A stretch of DNA of 51,392 bases from an uncultured Bacilli bacterium. Lineage in GTDB: Bacteria > Bacillota_I > Bacilli_A > RF39 > UBA660. Every line of letters begins with the position of its first letter. Position 1 is the stretch's first letter. Shown one piece after another: positions 43,056-50,817 of the stretch. The notes under the pieces were generated by a model. That model made no database searches. It worked only from the letters and a program-made list of their open reading frames with translations, and was not told where the DNA came from. Location: NCBI GenBank assembly GCA_934183185.1, contig CAKPSO010000007.1:1-51392 (forward strand), read 5' to 3'. The translations under genes and the position numbers were made by a program.

Positions 43056-43268
43056 ATGAATAACCAAAATCAATCTTCAATGAAGATGAGAGTACCAGGT
43101 GCTAAACAAGCTATCGACAAAATGAAATATGAAATAGCTAACGAATTTGGTGTAGCTTTAGGAGCTGATACTACTTCTCGTGCTAATGGTAGCGTTGGTG
43201 GAGAAATCACTAGACGTTTAGTTCAGTCAGGAATGAACAATATTAGTGGAAGTTATCAAAATAAATAA
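43056..43268 (+). CDS. Alpha/beta-type small acid-soluble spore protein
   Basis: 70 residues. The core KYEIANEFGVALGADTTSRA contains the GPR protease cleavage site (Glu-Ile-Ala with EFGV) and the second conserved block is GSVGGEITRRLVQ. These proteins coat forespore DNA into an A-form-like state, protecting it from UV and heat, and are degraded at germination. TAGGAGGTG ribosome site, sigma-G-like promoter, own terminator. Position after thiI matches sspA in Bacillus. Strong evidence that the organism forms endospores. Confidence 0.97.
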   Translation: MNNQNQSSMKMRVPGAKQAIDKMKYEIANEFGVALGADTTSRANGSVGGEITRRLVQSGMNNISGSYQNK

Positions 43269-43282
43269 TTAAATTAAAATAG

Positions 43283-43318
43283 AAAATAAGACTGGAATAA
43301 ACCAATCTTATTTTTTTG
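43283..43318 (+). terminator. Rho-independent terminator
   Basis: AAAATAAGA (43283-43291) / TCTTATTTT (43306-43314), interrupted by one mismatch then TGG/CCA, followed by T-run. Confidence 0.8.
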
Positions 43319-43371
43319 CTTTATTTTGATTTTTGTGGTATTATATGCCTAATTTTAGTAGGTGAGGTAGT

Positions 43372-44187
43372 ATGGTAAAAATAAATTGGGATACGTGGTA
43401 TAGTGAATTAAAAAAATATTATGATAAATATGGTGATATTAATAATATTCCGGATAGTTATGTAATAAAAGGCGGGTATTTTTTAAAGAAATGGTTAATA
43501 CGCCAAAAACATAGATATGTTTTGGAAAAACTTGATAGTAATCAAATATATTTATTAGAAGAATTAAAAATAATTTGGCATGTTAATTTAGATAAGTGGT
43601 ATCGATATTATAATTCTTTAAAAGAATATTATAATGAACATGGTAATATTAATAATATTCCATATGGTTATGTAACAGATGATGGATTGCATTTGCAAGC
43701 TTGGATTTATAATCAAAAAGCAGCTTATGTTGGTAGAGGCAGTACTCATATTACTAAAGAACAGATAAATTTATTAGAAGAATTAGGTATCGAGTGGGAT
43801 TTACTTTCTTATAAATGGAATGTTAATTATGAAGTTATACTTTCCTATTATAATGAACATGGTAATTCTGATATAAAATTTAATTGTGTAACTAGAGATG
43901 GTCTTAATATTGGCAAATGGTCATGTAATCAAAGAGTTGCATATAAAAATAATTTATCACAAAATAGAAGAAAATTATTAAATGATATAGATTTTGATTG
44001 GTCACCTAAAGATACTATAGTACTTAATAAAGAAATAACTATTAATAATAAAGATAAATACTATCATATTTTACATGAAAGAACCTATTATATACTTAGA
44101 GATTTAAGTTGTGAGATTAGTAATCAGATAACTAATTCTAATCAAGAAGAGTTATGTAAGACTTTAGTGAAAAGAATATGGAGATAA
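43372..44187 (+). CDS. HA-repeat protein 1
   Basis: 271 residues made of about three helicase-associated (HA, PF03457-type) units of ~65 residues, each following W-x2-W/YY..L..YY..YG..NIP..YV..DG..L..W...Q...Y.......Q..LLEEL.I.W. The third unit is shorter. A C-terminal domain of ~60 residues follows (IVLNKEITINNKDKYYHILH to CKTLVKRIWR). HA units normally trail DEAD/DEAH helicases and are thought to bind nucleic acid; no helicase is fused or nearby. A promoter TTGCTT-17-TATTAT (43316-43344) with extended -10 and ribosome site GAGGTAG precede it. First of three tandem paralogues. Confidence 0.8.
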   Translation: MVKINWDTWYSELKKYYDKYGDINNIPDSYVIKGGYFLKKWLIRQKHRYVLEKLDSNQIYLLEELKIIWHVNLDKWYRYYNSLKEYYNEHGNINNIPYGYVTDDGLHLQAWIYNQKAAYVGRGSTHITKEQINLLEELGIEWDLLSYKWNVNYEVILSYYNEHGNSDIKFNCVTRDGLNIGKWSCNQRVAYKNNLSQNRRKLLNDIDFDWSPKDTIVLNKEITINNKDKYYHILHERTYYILRDLSCEISNQITNSNQEELCKTLVKRIWR

Positions 44188-44191
44188 TAAT

Positions 44192-45241
44192 ATGATTAAT
44201 AGTTTGAAGTGGATGAGATGGTATCATATCTTAGAAACCTATTATAAAAAATATGGTAATATAGATATTTCATATAATTATGTTACAGAAGATGGCTTGA
44301 GATTGGGAGCTTGGTTATGTAATCAAAGACAAGCATATAAGGGAAATAGTACTAATAAAATAACTAAAGAGCAAATAAATTTATTGAATAAATTGGGAAT
44401 GATATGGGATAAATATGATGAAAGCTGGTATATTTATTATTATGCTTTAAAAGAATATTATGATAAATATGGTAATGTAGATATTTCACGTAATTATGTA
44501 ACAGATGGTGGACTAAAATTGGGCTTTTGGTTACATAATCAGCAACAGGCCTATAGAGGTAATGGTACTAACATGATAAATATAAAAAAAGTTGAATTAT
44601 TAAATAAATTAGGTGTATTATTGAATAGAAATGATAGAAATTGGTACATTTACTTTAATCTTTTAGAAGACTATTATAAAAAATATGGTAATATAGATAT
44701 TTCATATAATTATATAACAGAAGATGGCTTGAAGCTTGGTTCATGGTTGTGTAATCAAAGACAGGCCTATAAAGGTAATGGGACCAGTAAAATAACGGAA
44801 GAACAAATAGTTTTATTAAATAAATTGGGAATGATATGGGATAAATATAGTGAAAATTGGGATAAATATTATTATACTTTAGAGGAATATTATAATAAAT
44901 ATGGTAATATTAATGTACCACTTAAATATGAATCATCTGATGGATTAAAACTAGGAATGTGGTTAAGCACACAAAAAAGAAAATATAAAAATGATATTCT
45001 TACAGAAGTATATAAATCCCAAATACAAATGTTAAATGATTTAGATATGGATTGGAATATTAATGATACTAGAATACTTAATAGTGTAATAGGTAGTGAT
45101 AATAAAGATTATTACTATTATATTTTGAATAAGAGAACTAACTATGTACTTAGAGATTTAAGCTATGAAGTTGGTAATCAGGTAACTAGTTCTAATCAAG
45201 AGGAGTTATGCAAGACTTTAGTTAAAAGAATATGGAGATAA
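44192..45241 (+). CDS. HA-repeat protein 2
   Basis: 349 residues: four HA units (about 5-70, 72-138, 140-206, 208-282) plus the same C-terminal domain as its neighbours (from NDTRILNSVIGSDNK to VKRIWR). Units 1 and 3 are near-identical at DNA level (GGTAATATAGATATTTCATA in both), showing recent internal duplication. The final codons of the upstream gene, AGA ATA TGG AGA, provide the GGAG ribosome site 8 bases before this ATG, so the pair is translationally coupled. No catalytic motif. Confidence 0.8.
   Translation: MINSLKWMRWYHILETYYKKYGNIDISYNYVTEDGLRLGAWLCNQRQAYKGNSTNKITKEQINLLNKLGMIWDKYDESWYIYYYALKEYYDKYGNVDISRNYVTDGGLKLGFWLHNQQQAYRGNGTNMINIKKVELLNKLGVLLNRNDRNWYIYFNLLEDYYKKYGNIDISYNYITEDGLKLGSWLCNQRQAYKGNGTSKITEEQIVLLNKLGMIWDKYSENWDKYYYTLEEYYNKYGNINVPLKYESSDGLKLGMWLSTQKRKYKNDILTEVYKSQIQMLNDLDMDWNINDTRILNSVIGSDNKDYYYYILNKRTNYVLRDLSYEVGNQVTSSNQEELCKTLVKRIWR
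45023..45239 (+). repeat. 217-bp direct repeat, copy 1
   Basis: Encodes the C-terminal domain of HA-repeat protein 2; matches 45647-45863 (offset 624) with one difference noticed (GGTAACT versus GATAACT, Val to Ile). Confidence 0.93.
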
Positions 45242-45247
45242 TAGTGT

Positions 45248-45865
45248 ATGTCAAAGAAATTCGAATGGGAAACATGGTATTATATCTTAAAAAAATTCTA
45301 TGATGAGCATGGTAATATTGATGTTCCACAAAGGTATATTACAGATGATGGTTTAAAATTAGGAGTATGGTTAAGGGATCAAAGAAGGGCTTATATGGGA
45401 AATGGTACTCGTAAAATAAGTAGGCATCGTATTCAGTTACTGGAAAAATTAAATATAAATTGGTGTATACATGGTGAAAACTGGGATAAATATTATTATG
45501 AGTTAGAAGAATATTATGATGAGCATGGTAATATTGATGTTCCACAAAGGTATATTACAGATGATGGTTTGAATTTAGGTATATGGTTAAGAGATCAAAG
45601 AAGAAATTATAAGGCTGATAGTTTTAGTACTAAATCTAGGGAACAGATACAAATGTTAAATGATTTAGATATGGATTGGAATATTAATGATACTAGAATA
45701 CTTAATAGTGTAATAGGTAGTGATAATAAAGATTATTACTATTATATTTTGAATAAGAGAACTAACTATGTACTTAGAGATTTAAGCTATGAAGTTGGTA
45801 ATCAGATAACTAGTTCTAATCAAGAGGAGTTATGCAAGACTTTAGTTAAAAGAATATGGAGATGA
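45248..45865 (+). CDS. HA-repeat protein 3
   Basis: 205 residues: two HA units (about 4-68, 76-140) and the shared C-terminal domain, nearly identical to that of protein 2. The two units share the run EHGNIDVPQRYITDDGL, with matching DNA (GATGAGCATGGTAATATTGA occurs twice), so they duplicated recently. Start ATG 45248 uses GGAG (45234-45237) from the end of the preceding gene. The same end sequence in this gene forms the 5' arm of the operon terminator. Function unknown; nucleic-acid binding is an inference from HA domains elsewhere. Confidence 0.8.
   Translation: MSKKFEWETWYYILKKFYDEHGNIDVPQRYITDDGLKLGVWLRDQRRAYMGNGTRKISRHRIQLLEKLNINWCIHGENWDKYYYELEEYYDEHGNIDVPQRYITDDGLNLGIWLRDQRRNYKADSFSTKSREQIQMLNDLDMDWNINDTRILNSVIGSDNKDYYYYILNKRTNYVLRDLSYEVGNQITSSNQEELCKTLVKRIWR
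45647..45863 (+). repeat. 217-bp direct repeat, copy 2
   Basis: Second copy of 45023-45239, encoding the C-terminal domain of HA-repeat protein 3. Confidence 0.93.
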
Positions 45866-45880
45866 AAAATCTCTTTTTTT
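45859..45880 (+). terminator. Terminator overlapping the HA operon stop
   Basis: GAGAT (45859-45863) / ATCTC (45869-45873), loop GAAAA, eight T. The TGA stop lies in the stem-loop. Confidence 0.75.
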
Positions 45881-45926
45881 TATTATGCTTTTGGTGTATA
45901 ATCATATTTATAGAAAGAGGGATTTT

Positions 45927-47111
45927 ATGAAAATAATATCAATTAATGCAGGAAGTAGTTCCTTAAAGTTTAGTCTATTTGATATGGACAAAAAAGAGTG
46001 TATTGCGTCAGGTTATTTTGAAAGAGTGACACTGGATGGAAGTTTTTATACTATTAAATATAATGGTGATAAAATAAAAGAGGAAGTAGATATGCCTAAC
46101 CATACAGTTGCGGTAGAAATATTACTTAATCGTTTACTTTCTATTGGGATTGTATCTAGTTTAGATGAAATAGAGGGTGTTGGGCATAGATTAGTACATG
46201 GTGGAGATAAATATGATCATTCAGTTATGATTACTGATGAAGTAATAGATGATTTGCGAAAGTATTCAGAACTTGCTCCACTTCATAATCCAGCTAACAT
46301 TTTAGGAATTGAAGCAATGAGAAAGGCTTTACCTAATGTACCAATGGTAGGCGTTTTTGATACTGCTTTTCATCAAACTATGGATAAAGTTCAATACTTA
46401 TATCCAGTTCCATATGAATGGTATACTAAATATGGTGTTCGTAAATATGGATTTCATGGTACTAGTCATTGCTTTATTAGTAAGCAAATTCCACGTTTAT
46501 TAGGACGTGATAATTATAAAGCTATTATATGTCATTTAGGAAGTGGAGCTAGTTTATCTGCTGTTAAGGATGGTAAATGTGTAGATACAACTATGGGATT
46601 TACTCCTTTAGCTGGTGTTATGATGGGAACACGTAGTGGTGATATAGATCCATCTATTATTCCATATATTATGCAGAAATGTGATAAATCAATCGATGAA
46701 GTAATGAATGATTTAAATAAAAAATCAGGATTTTTGGGTATGAGTGAGTATTCTAGTGATTGTCGTGATATCGAAGATGGTATGGCTAAAGGGAATGAAT
46801 TATGTAGTTTGGCATTTGAAAAATATATGCAATGTGTAGTTAATTATATAGCTTCGTATTATGTAGAATTAGGCGGATGCGATATAATATGCTTTACTGC
46901 TGGTTTAGGAGAAAATGGGCCTGCTGTTAGAAGTCGCATTATAGAAAAACTTGCATGTTTAGGAATTAAACTTGATTTAGAAAAAAATAATACTCGTGGT
47001 GAAGAAAAAGAAATTAGTGCCGATGATTCATCTGTTAAAGTATTTGTAGTTCCAACTAATGAAGAATTAATGATAGCAGAAGATACATTAGCTGTTATCG
47101 AAAATAGATAG
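45927..47111 (+). CDS. ackA: Acetate kinase, canonical copy
   Basis: 394 residues from ATG 45927 (AGAGGG ribosome site; the upstream in-frame start overlaps a TATAAT box). All acetate-kinase signatures are intact: NAGSSSLKFS with Asn7, GHRLVHGG, the PLHNPANI block (His120, Asn121), FDTAFHQT, YGFHGTSH, MGTRSGDIDPSI and AGLGENGP. It makes ATP from acetyl phosphate in fermentation. Located downstream of the thiI/sasp block, as ackA lies near thiI in Bacillus, so this is likely the ancestral copy and the one at 19181 the divergent paralogue. Confidence 0.95.
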   Translation: MKIISINAGSSSLKFSLFDMDKKECIASGYFERVTLDGSFYTIKYNGDKIKEEVDMPNHTVAVEILLNRLLSIGIVSSLDEIEGVGHRLVHGGDKYDHSVMITDEVIDDLRKYSELAPLHNPANILGIEAMRKALPNVPMVGVFDTAFHQTMDKVQYLYPVPYEWYTKYGVRKYGFHGTSHCFISKQIPRLLGRDNYKAIICHLGSGASLSAVKDGKCVDTTMGFTPLAGVMMGTRSGDIDPSIIPYIMQKCDKSIDEVMNDLNKKSGFLGMSEYSSDCRDIEDGMAKGNELCSLAFEKYMQCVVNYIASYYVELGGCDIICFTAGLGENGPAVRSRIIEKLACLGIKLDLEKNNTRGEEKEISADDSSVKVFVVPTNEELMIAEDTLAVIENR

Positions 47112-47121
47112 GAAGATATGT

Positions 47122-48072
47122 ATGTTTAAAGCAATTTATAAAGCTATTAAAAATTATGATACTATTGTGATTGCTAGGCATGTTGGAGTTGATCCTGATG
47201 CTATGGCTAGTCAAATTGGACTTAGAGATTCTATCTTACTTACTTTTCCTGAGAAAAAAGTATTAGCTGTTGGAAATGGTAGTAATAAGTTTAATTATTT
47301 AGGTAAATTGGATAAACTTGAAGATATTGATTTCTCTAAATCATTATTGATAATATTGGATACGCCAGATAAAAAGAGAGTCGATTGCCCAGATGTCGAT
47401 AAATTTGGTTATAAAATAAAGATAGATCATCATATTTTTGTAGAGGAGTTTTGTGATATTGAACTTATTGATGATACTACTTCTTCAGCTTGTCAGATAG
47501 TAATGGAAATGCTTTATAAAACTAAATTAAAAGCTAATGATAGTATTATTGGTAAATTATTTTTAGGACTTGTCTCTGATACAAATCGTTTCCTTTTTAG
47601 TGTTAATAAAGATACTTTTTCCCTAGTTAGTAAAGTTTTAAATGATTATCAATTAGATTTGCCTAATTTGTATCAAAATTTATATCTTAGACCATTTAGT
47701 GAAGTTCAATTGGAAGGATATATTGGGCAGAATATGAAAGTTACAGAAAATGGTGTTGGTTATATTGAATTAACTGATGATATTATTAATAAGTTTGAGG
47801 CTGATGCTGCTAGTGCTGGTAATATGGTTAATAATTTTAATTATATAGAAGAAATATTAGTTTGGGTAATGATTACTGAAAATAAGAAAAATGATCTTAT
47901 TAAAATTAATATTAGATCTAGAGGACCTGTAATTAATACTGTTGCTGAAAAATATAATGGTGGTGGACATAAATTTTCGTGTGGGGCAAAAGTTTCTACT
48001 TTTGAGGAAGCACGTTTATTAATACAAGATTTAGATTATTTATGCGAAAATTATATAAATAATATTAAGTGA
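47122..48072 (+). CDS. DHH/DHHA1 phosphoesterase (NrnA-like)
   Basis: 316 residues. Metal-binding motifs: RHVGVDPDAMASQ (first Asp motif), LLIILDTPD, the DHH motif KIDHHIFVEE, VSDTNRF, and the C-terminal DHHA1 glycine motif NGGGHKFSCGAK. Family members such as NrnA remove nucleotides from short oligoribonucleotides and dephosphorylate pAp. RGGGHxxA-type end supports NrnA over RecJ. Ribosome site AGGAAG six bases before ATG 47122. 10 bases after ackA and followed closely by engB, probably one operon. Confidence 0.9.
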   Translation: MFKAIYKAIKNYDTIVIARHVGVDPDAMASQIGLRDSILLTFPEKKVLAVGNGSNKFNYLGKLDKLEDIDFSKSLLIILDTPDKKRVDCPDVDKFGYKIKIDHHIFVEEFCDIELIDDTTSSACQIVMEMLYKTKLKANDSIIGKLFLGLVSDTNRFLFSVNKDTFSLVSKVLNDYQLDLPNLYQNLYLRPFSEVQLEGYIGQNMKVTENGVGYIELTDDIINKFEADAASAGNMVNNFNYIEEILVWVMITENKKNDLIKINIRSRGPVINTVAEKYNGGGHKFSCGAKVSTFEEARLLIQDLDYLCENYINNIK

Positions 48073-48083
48073 GGTGTGTAGTG

Positions 48084-48677
48084 ATGAAAATAACTGATGT
48101 ATCTTTAAGTATTAGTGCAGTTAGACGTAGTCAATATCCGGATGATGGAATGCCTGAATTTATGTTAGTAGGGAGAAGTAATGTTGGCAAAAGTAGCTTT
48201 ATTAATACTTTAGTTAATAGAAAAAATATAGCTCGTATTTCTAGTATTCCTGGTAAAACCCAAACTTTAAACTTTTACATGGTAAACAAGTCTTTCTTTT
48301 TAGTTGATGTTCCTGGTTATGGATATGCCACTGTCGATAAGAAAACGCAAGAAAAATTTGGTAAAATGATTGAGGAATATTTAGAAAAGAGAACAGAACT
48401 AAAGAGAGTTTATATGTTAGTTGATTTTAGACATAAGCCAACAGAAGATGATATACTTATGTATAACTTTTTAAAATATTATAATATTCCTGTTACAGTT
48501 GTAGCTACTAAAGTAGATAAGATTGGTTCAAGTAAAATTGAAAAAAATAAAAAGGTTATTTTAGATACAATAGATTTAGTAGTGGGAGATGATTTAGTAT
48601 TGTTTTCTAGTGTAACTAAGCTTGGTAGAGAGGATATACTAAAAAAAATAGAAGAATTAACTGTTGAGACTATTTAG
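48084..48677 (+). CDS. engB: Ribosome biogenesis GTPase EngB (YsxC)
   Basis: 197 residues from ATG 48084; GAGGTG (48071-48076) overlaps the upstream stop. TRAFAC GTPase: G1 GRSNVGKS (30-37), G2 Thr in SSIPGKTQT, G3 DVPGYG, G4 TKVDK, plus the family-specific GKTQTLNFYMVN. EngB helps mature the 50S subunit and is usually essential. Overall length is typical. In an apparent operon with the DHH phosphoesterase and a lipoprotein gene 11 bases downstream. Confidence 0.95.
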   Translation: MKITDVSLSISAVRRSQYPDDGMPEFMLVGRSNVGKSSFINTLVNRKNIARISSIPGKTQTLNFYMVNKSFFLVDVPGYGYATVDKKTQEKFGKMIEEYLEKRTELKRVYMLVDFRHKPTEDDILMYNFLKYYNIPVTVVATKVDKIGSSKIEKNKKVILDTIDLVVGDDLVLFSSVTKLGREDILKKIEELTVETI

Positions 48678-48688
48678 TTGGTGAATAT

Positions 48689-49360
48689 ATGTTAAAGAAT
48701 ATTAAAAATTTTATGATATATAATAAAACAGTCACTTTAGTATTAGCAGGTGCTTTATCTGTTACTTCGTTAATTGGATGTTCAAATAAGAAAACTGTTA
48801 ATTTTAGAAAAACTTATAATGTAGCAGTGGAAGTTAATGATGAATTAGTATCTTTAGTTGGTATTTCTAAATATTCAATTCAAAATGGTAATCAAATTCA
48901 GTTTATTACTGATGATGGATTGATTGTTAGGGGAACTGGTAATACACAGTTATTATATGTTAATTCAAAAGATAAACTTGAAAATTATGCAGAATCATTG
49001 GCAGGTACTGATGGTAAAATTATTAATTATAATGATTTACAGAATATTTCGTTTAACTATGATGATACTATGTGGAATTTTGAAATTGTTTACAAAAATA
49101 CTAATTATAATAAAGCTATTGTATTAGATGATGATAAAGCTACTATTATAAATGTAAAGTCTTGGAGTAAACAAAATGATGATGTAGTACAGCTAAGAGC
49201 TGATGATGGCTTAATTATATTAGTTCCTTTTAATGATGTTAAATTAGTTAATGATTTAAATACCAGTGATAATAGTCTTGAAAATTATACATTATCTTTA
49301 GTTGGAACAGCTGATAATATTTCTTACTATCCTAATAAAGGTATAGTCAAAGAAAAATGA
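48689..49360 (+). CDS. Lipoprotein of unknown function
   Basis: 223 residues with a long basic N-region (LKNIKNFMIYNK), hydrophobic core and lipobox LIGC, giving a predicted acylated Cys at about 31. The mature part consists of two similar halves (about 35-118 and 125-218); shared words are a DDGLI strand and LENY.xSLxGT (ENYAESLAGT and ENYTLSLVGT), so it arose by internal duplication. Probably membrane-anchored outside the cell. No family recognised. Ribosome site is weak (TTGGTGAA). Last gene of the engB operon, closed by a strong terminator. Confidence 0.75.
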   Translation: MLKNIKNFMIYNKTVTLVLAGALSVTSLIGCSNKKTVNFRKTYNVAVEVNDELVSLVGISKYSIQNGNQIQFITDDGLIVRGTGNTQLLYVNSKDKLENYAESLAGTDGKIINYNDLQNISFNYDDTMWNFEIVYKNTNYNKAIVLDDDKATIINVKSWSKQNDDVVQLRADDGLIILVPFNDVKLVNDLNTSDNSLENYTLSLVGTADNISYYPNKGIVKEK

Positions 49361-49398
49361 TTAATATCATGATTTGATGATATTAACCATTTTTTTTA
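49356..49398 (+). terminator. Rho-independent terminator
   Basis: Fifteen-base arms AATGATTAATATCAT (49356-49370) / ATGATATTAACCATT (49377-49391) with one mismatch, loop GATTTG, long T-run; starts in the lipoprotein stop codon. Confidence 0.85.
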
Positions 49399-49426
49399 TA
49401 TTTCATAACTTATTATAGGTGATACT

Positions 49427-49876
49427 ATGAAAGTTGAATTCATTGATGAAGATGTATTTAATATATATTATATATCTTCAGATATTATTCAAACTGAGTT
49501 AGAGATGAAGATTCTATTTAGGCTATTAGATAACCATTTAAAAGATAAATATGACTATGTATTTCATGGATATTATAATGTTACTGTATATGCACAAGAT
49601 AATATTTTAGTATTAGAATTTGAAAACATAGATGATTTTGGTAGAAAAGATTTTGATATTACTATGTATAAAAATAGTGTGTTACTATATGAATTTTATG
49701 ATGCTGATTTAGTTATTGGGGATAAAATATTTTATGATGGAAAGTATTACTGTGATTTTGAACAATTATCTAATCTAGATAGTATTTTTGAATATGGTAG
49801 TATAGTGTATGGAGATAAAGTAGAAAGAATACTTAATGGAGGGATTTTAATTAAACATGGTATGATTGATTTATAG
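49427..49876 (+). CDS. Unknown protein convergent with serine acetyltransferase
   Basis: 149 residues, acidic, rich in Asp, Tyr, Ile and Phe, with alternating strands; no membrane segment. The C-terminus (GDKVERILNGGILIKHGMIDL) ends inside the oppositely oriented serine acetyltransferase gene: the two overlap by 26 bases (49851-49876). I see no family signature. Ribosome site AGGTGATAC. Confidence 0.6.
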   Translation: MKVEFIDEDVFNIYYISSDIIQTELEMKILFRLLDNHLKDKYDYVFHGYYNVTVYAQDNILVLEFENIDDFGRKDFDITMYKNSVLLYEFYDADLVIGDKIFYDGKYYCDFEQLSNLDSIFEYGSIVYGDKVERILNGGILIKHGMIDL

Positions 49877-50381
49877 CTTTGTTTACAGGTGTTGCAGGTA
49901 TACCTACTACTGTAGTATTTGCTTTAACATCTTTTAATACTACGGCATTGGCTCCTATTTTAGAGTTTTTACCTATGTTAATATTTCCTAGTATTTTAGC
50001 ACCACTGCCAATGTAGGCATTATCTTCTATGGTAGGATGACGTTTACCCTTTTCTTTACCAGTTCCACCTAAAGTAACGTTATGAAAAAGAATAACGTTA
50101 TTTTTAATAATGGTTGTTTCGCCAATTACTACACCAGTTCCATGATCTATAAATAATCCTTTTCCGATAGTAGCACCAGGATGAATTTCAATACCAGTTT
50201 TTCTTTTAGCTCTTTCAGAGAGATATCTAGCTATAAAGAAATATTTTCTTTTATAAAAGAAATGAGAGATTTTATGATATAGTTGAGCTTTAAAACTAGG
50301 ATATAATAAGACTTCTAAAGTAGAATGAATAGCTGGGTCATTTTTTTTAATAGTTTTTATTTGATTTATAAGAAAATTCAT
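49851..50381 (-). CDS. cysE: Serine O-acetyltransferase
   Basis: 176 residues from the ATG ending at 50381 (TAGGTGAT upstream on the reverse strand). It transfers acetyl from acetyl-CoA to serine, first step of cysteine synthesis. Left-handed beta-helix hexapeptides start near residue 65 (IEIHPGATIGKGLFIDHGTG, with the catalytic His-Gly region) and run through VIGETTIIKNNVILFHNVTLGGTG and GIPATPV. The short N-terminal helical part makes it the small CysE form of Firmicutes. Its product could supply cysteine for the desulfurase/ThiI pathway. 3' end overlaps the convergent unknown gene. Confidence 0.9.
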   Translation of the reverse strand: MNFLINQIKTIKKNDPAIHSTLEVLLYPSFKAQLYHKISHFFYKRKYFFIARYLSERAKRKTGIEIHPGATIGKGLFIDHGTGVVIGETTIIKNNVILFHNVTLGGTGKEKGKRHPTIEDNAYIGSGAKILGNINIGKNSKIGANAVVLKDVKANTTVVGIPATPVNKAINQSYHV

Positions 50382-50453
50382 AAATATCACCTATGGTAAT
50401 GTATGAATTTTTAAAGTTTGTAGTTATTGCATAAGTCTATATTATTATTATTA

Positions 50454-50663
50454 TTATTTATACGGAATTTTATTATTAGTTCTATTTAATATATAATCTG
50501 TTGATGTTTTATAGAAAAATGCTAGTTTAATTAATCCATCATATGATAGTTGATTTTCTTCAGTTTCACAGCGAGAATATTGTTGTTGGGTTACGTTTAA
50601 AATTTTAGCTATATCTTTTGGAAATAAGTCTTTATCTTCTCTGAGATCTTTTAATCTATTCAT
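50454..50663 (-). CDS. Small Xre-family HTH regulator
   Basis: 69 residues, essentially one Cro/C1-type helix-turn-helix domain: NRLKDLREDKDLFPKDIAKI, then the recognition helix region TQQQYSRCETEENQLSYDGL and KLAFFYKTSTDYILNRT. AGAGGTG ribosome site. Its -10 lies in the palindrome at 50712-50736, so it probably represses itself. Divergent from a TasA-like gene across the same operator, which resembles the SinR/TasA biofilm logic of Bacillus (analogy, not homology claimed). No ligand or sensor domain. Confidence 0.85.
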   Translation of the reverse strand: MNRLKDLREDKDLFPKDIAKILNVTQQQYSRCETEENQLSYDGLIKLAFFYKTSTDYILNRTNNKIPYK

Positions 50664-50689
50664 ATTCTACACCTCTAAGGTATTCCCTC

Positions 50690-50736
50690 ATACACGGAAA
50701 GTTTGTATTGAATTATACACGCAAAACGTGTATAAT
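50690..50736. promoter_or_regulatory. Divergent promoter with two Xre operator copies
   Basis: Main operator: perfect 10-5-10 palindrome ATTATACACG-CAAAA-CGTGTATAAT (50712-50736). Its two ends form a TATAAT -10 on each strand. Rightward, TTGAAT (50708-50713) and TATAAT (50731-50736) with a 17-base spacer flank it. A second, imperfect site ATACACG-GAAAG-TTTGTAT (50690-50708) lies 25 bp away centre to centre, two to three helix turns, suggesting paired repressor binding. Confidence 0.8.
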
Positions 50737-50817
50737 AAATTTATAAATAAAGTAGAGGCTAGAGATAGTATTATTTGTATAATTTAGTAAAGAATAGGTA
50801 GTAGGAGGTTCTTTATA

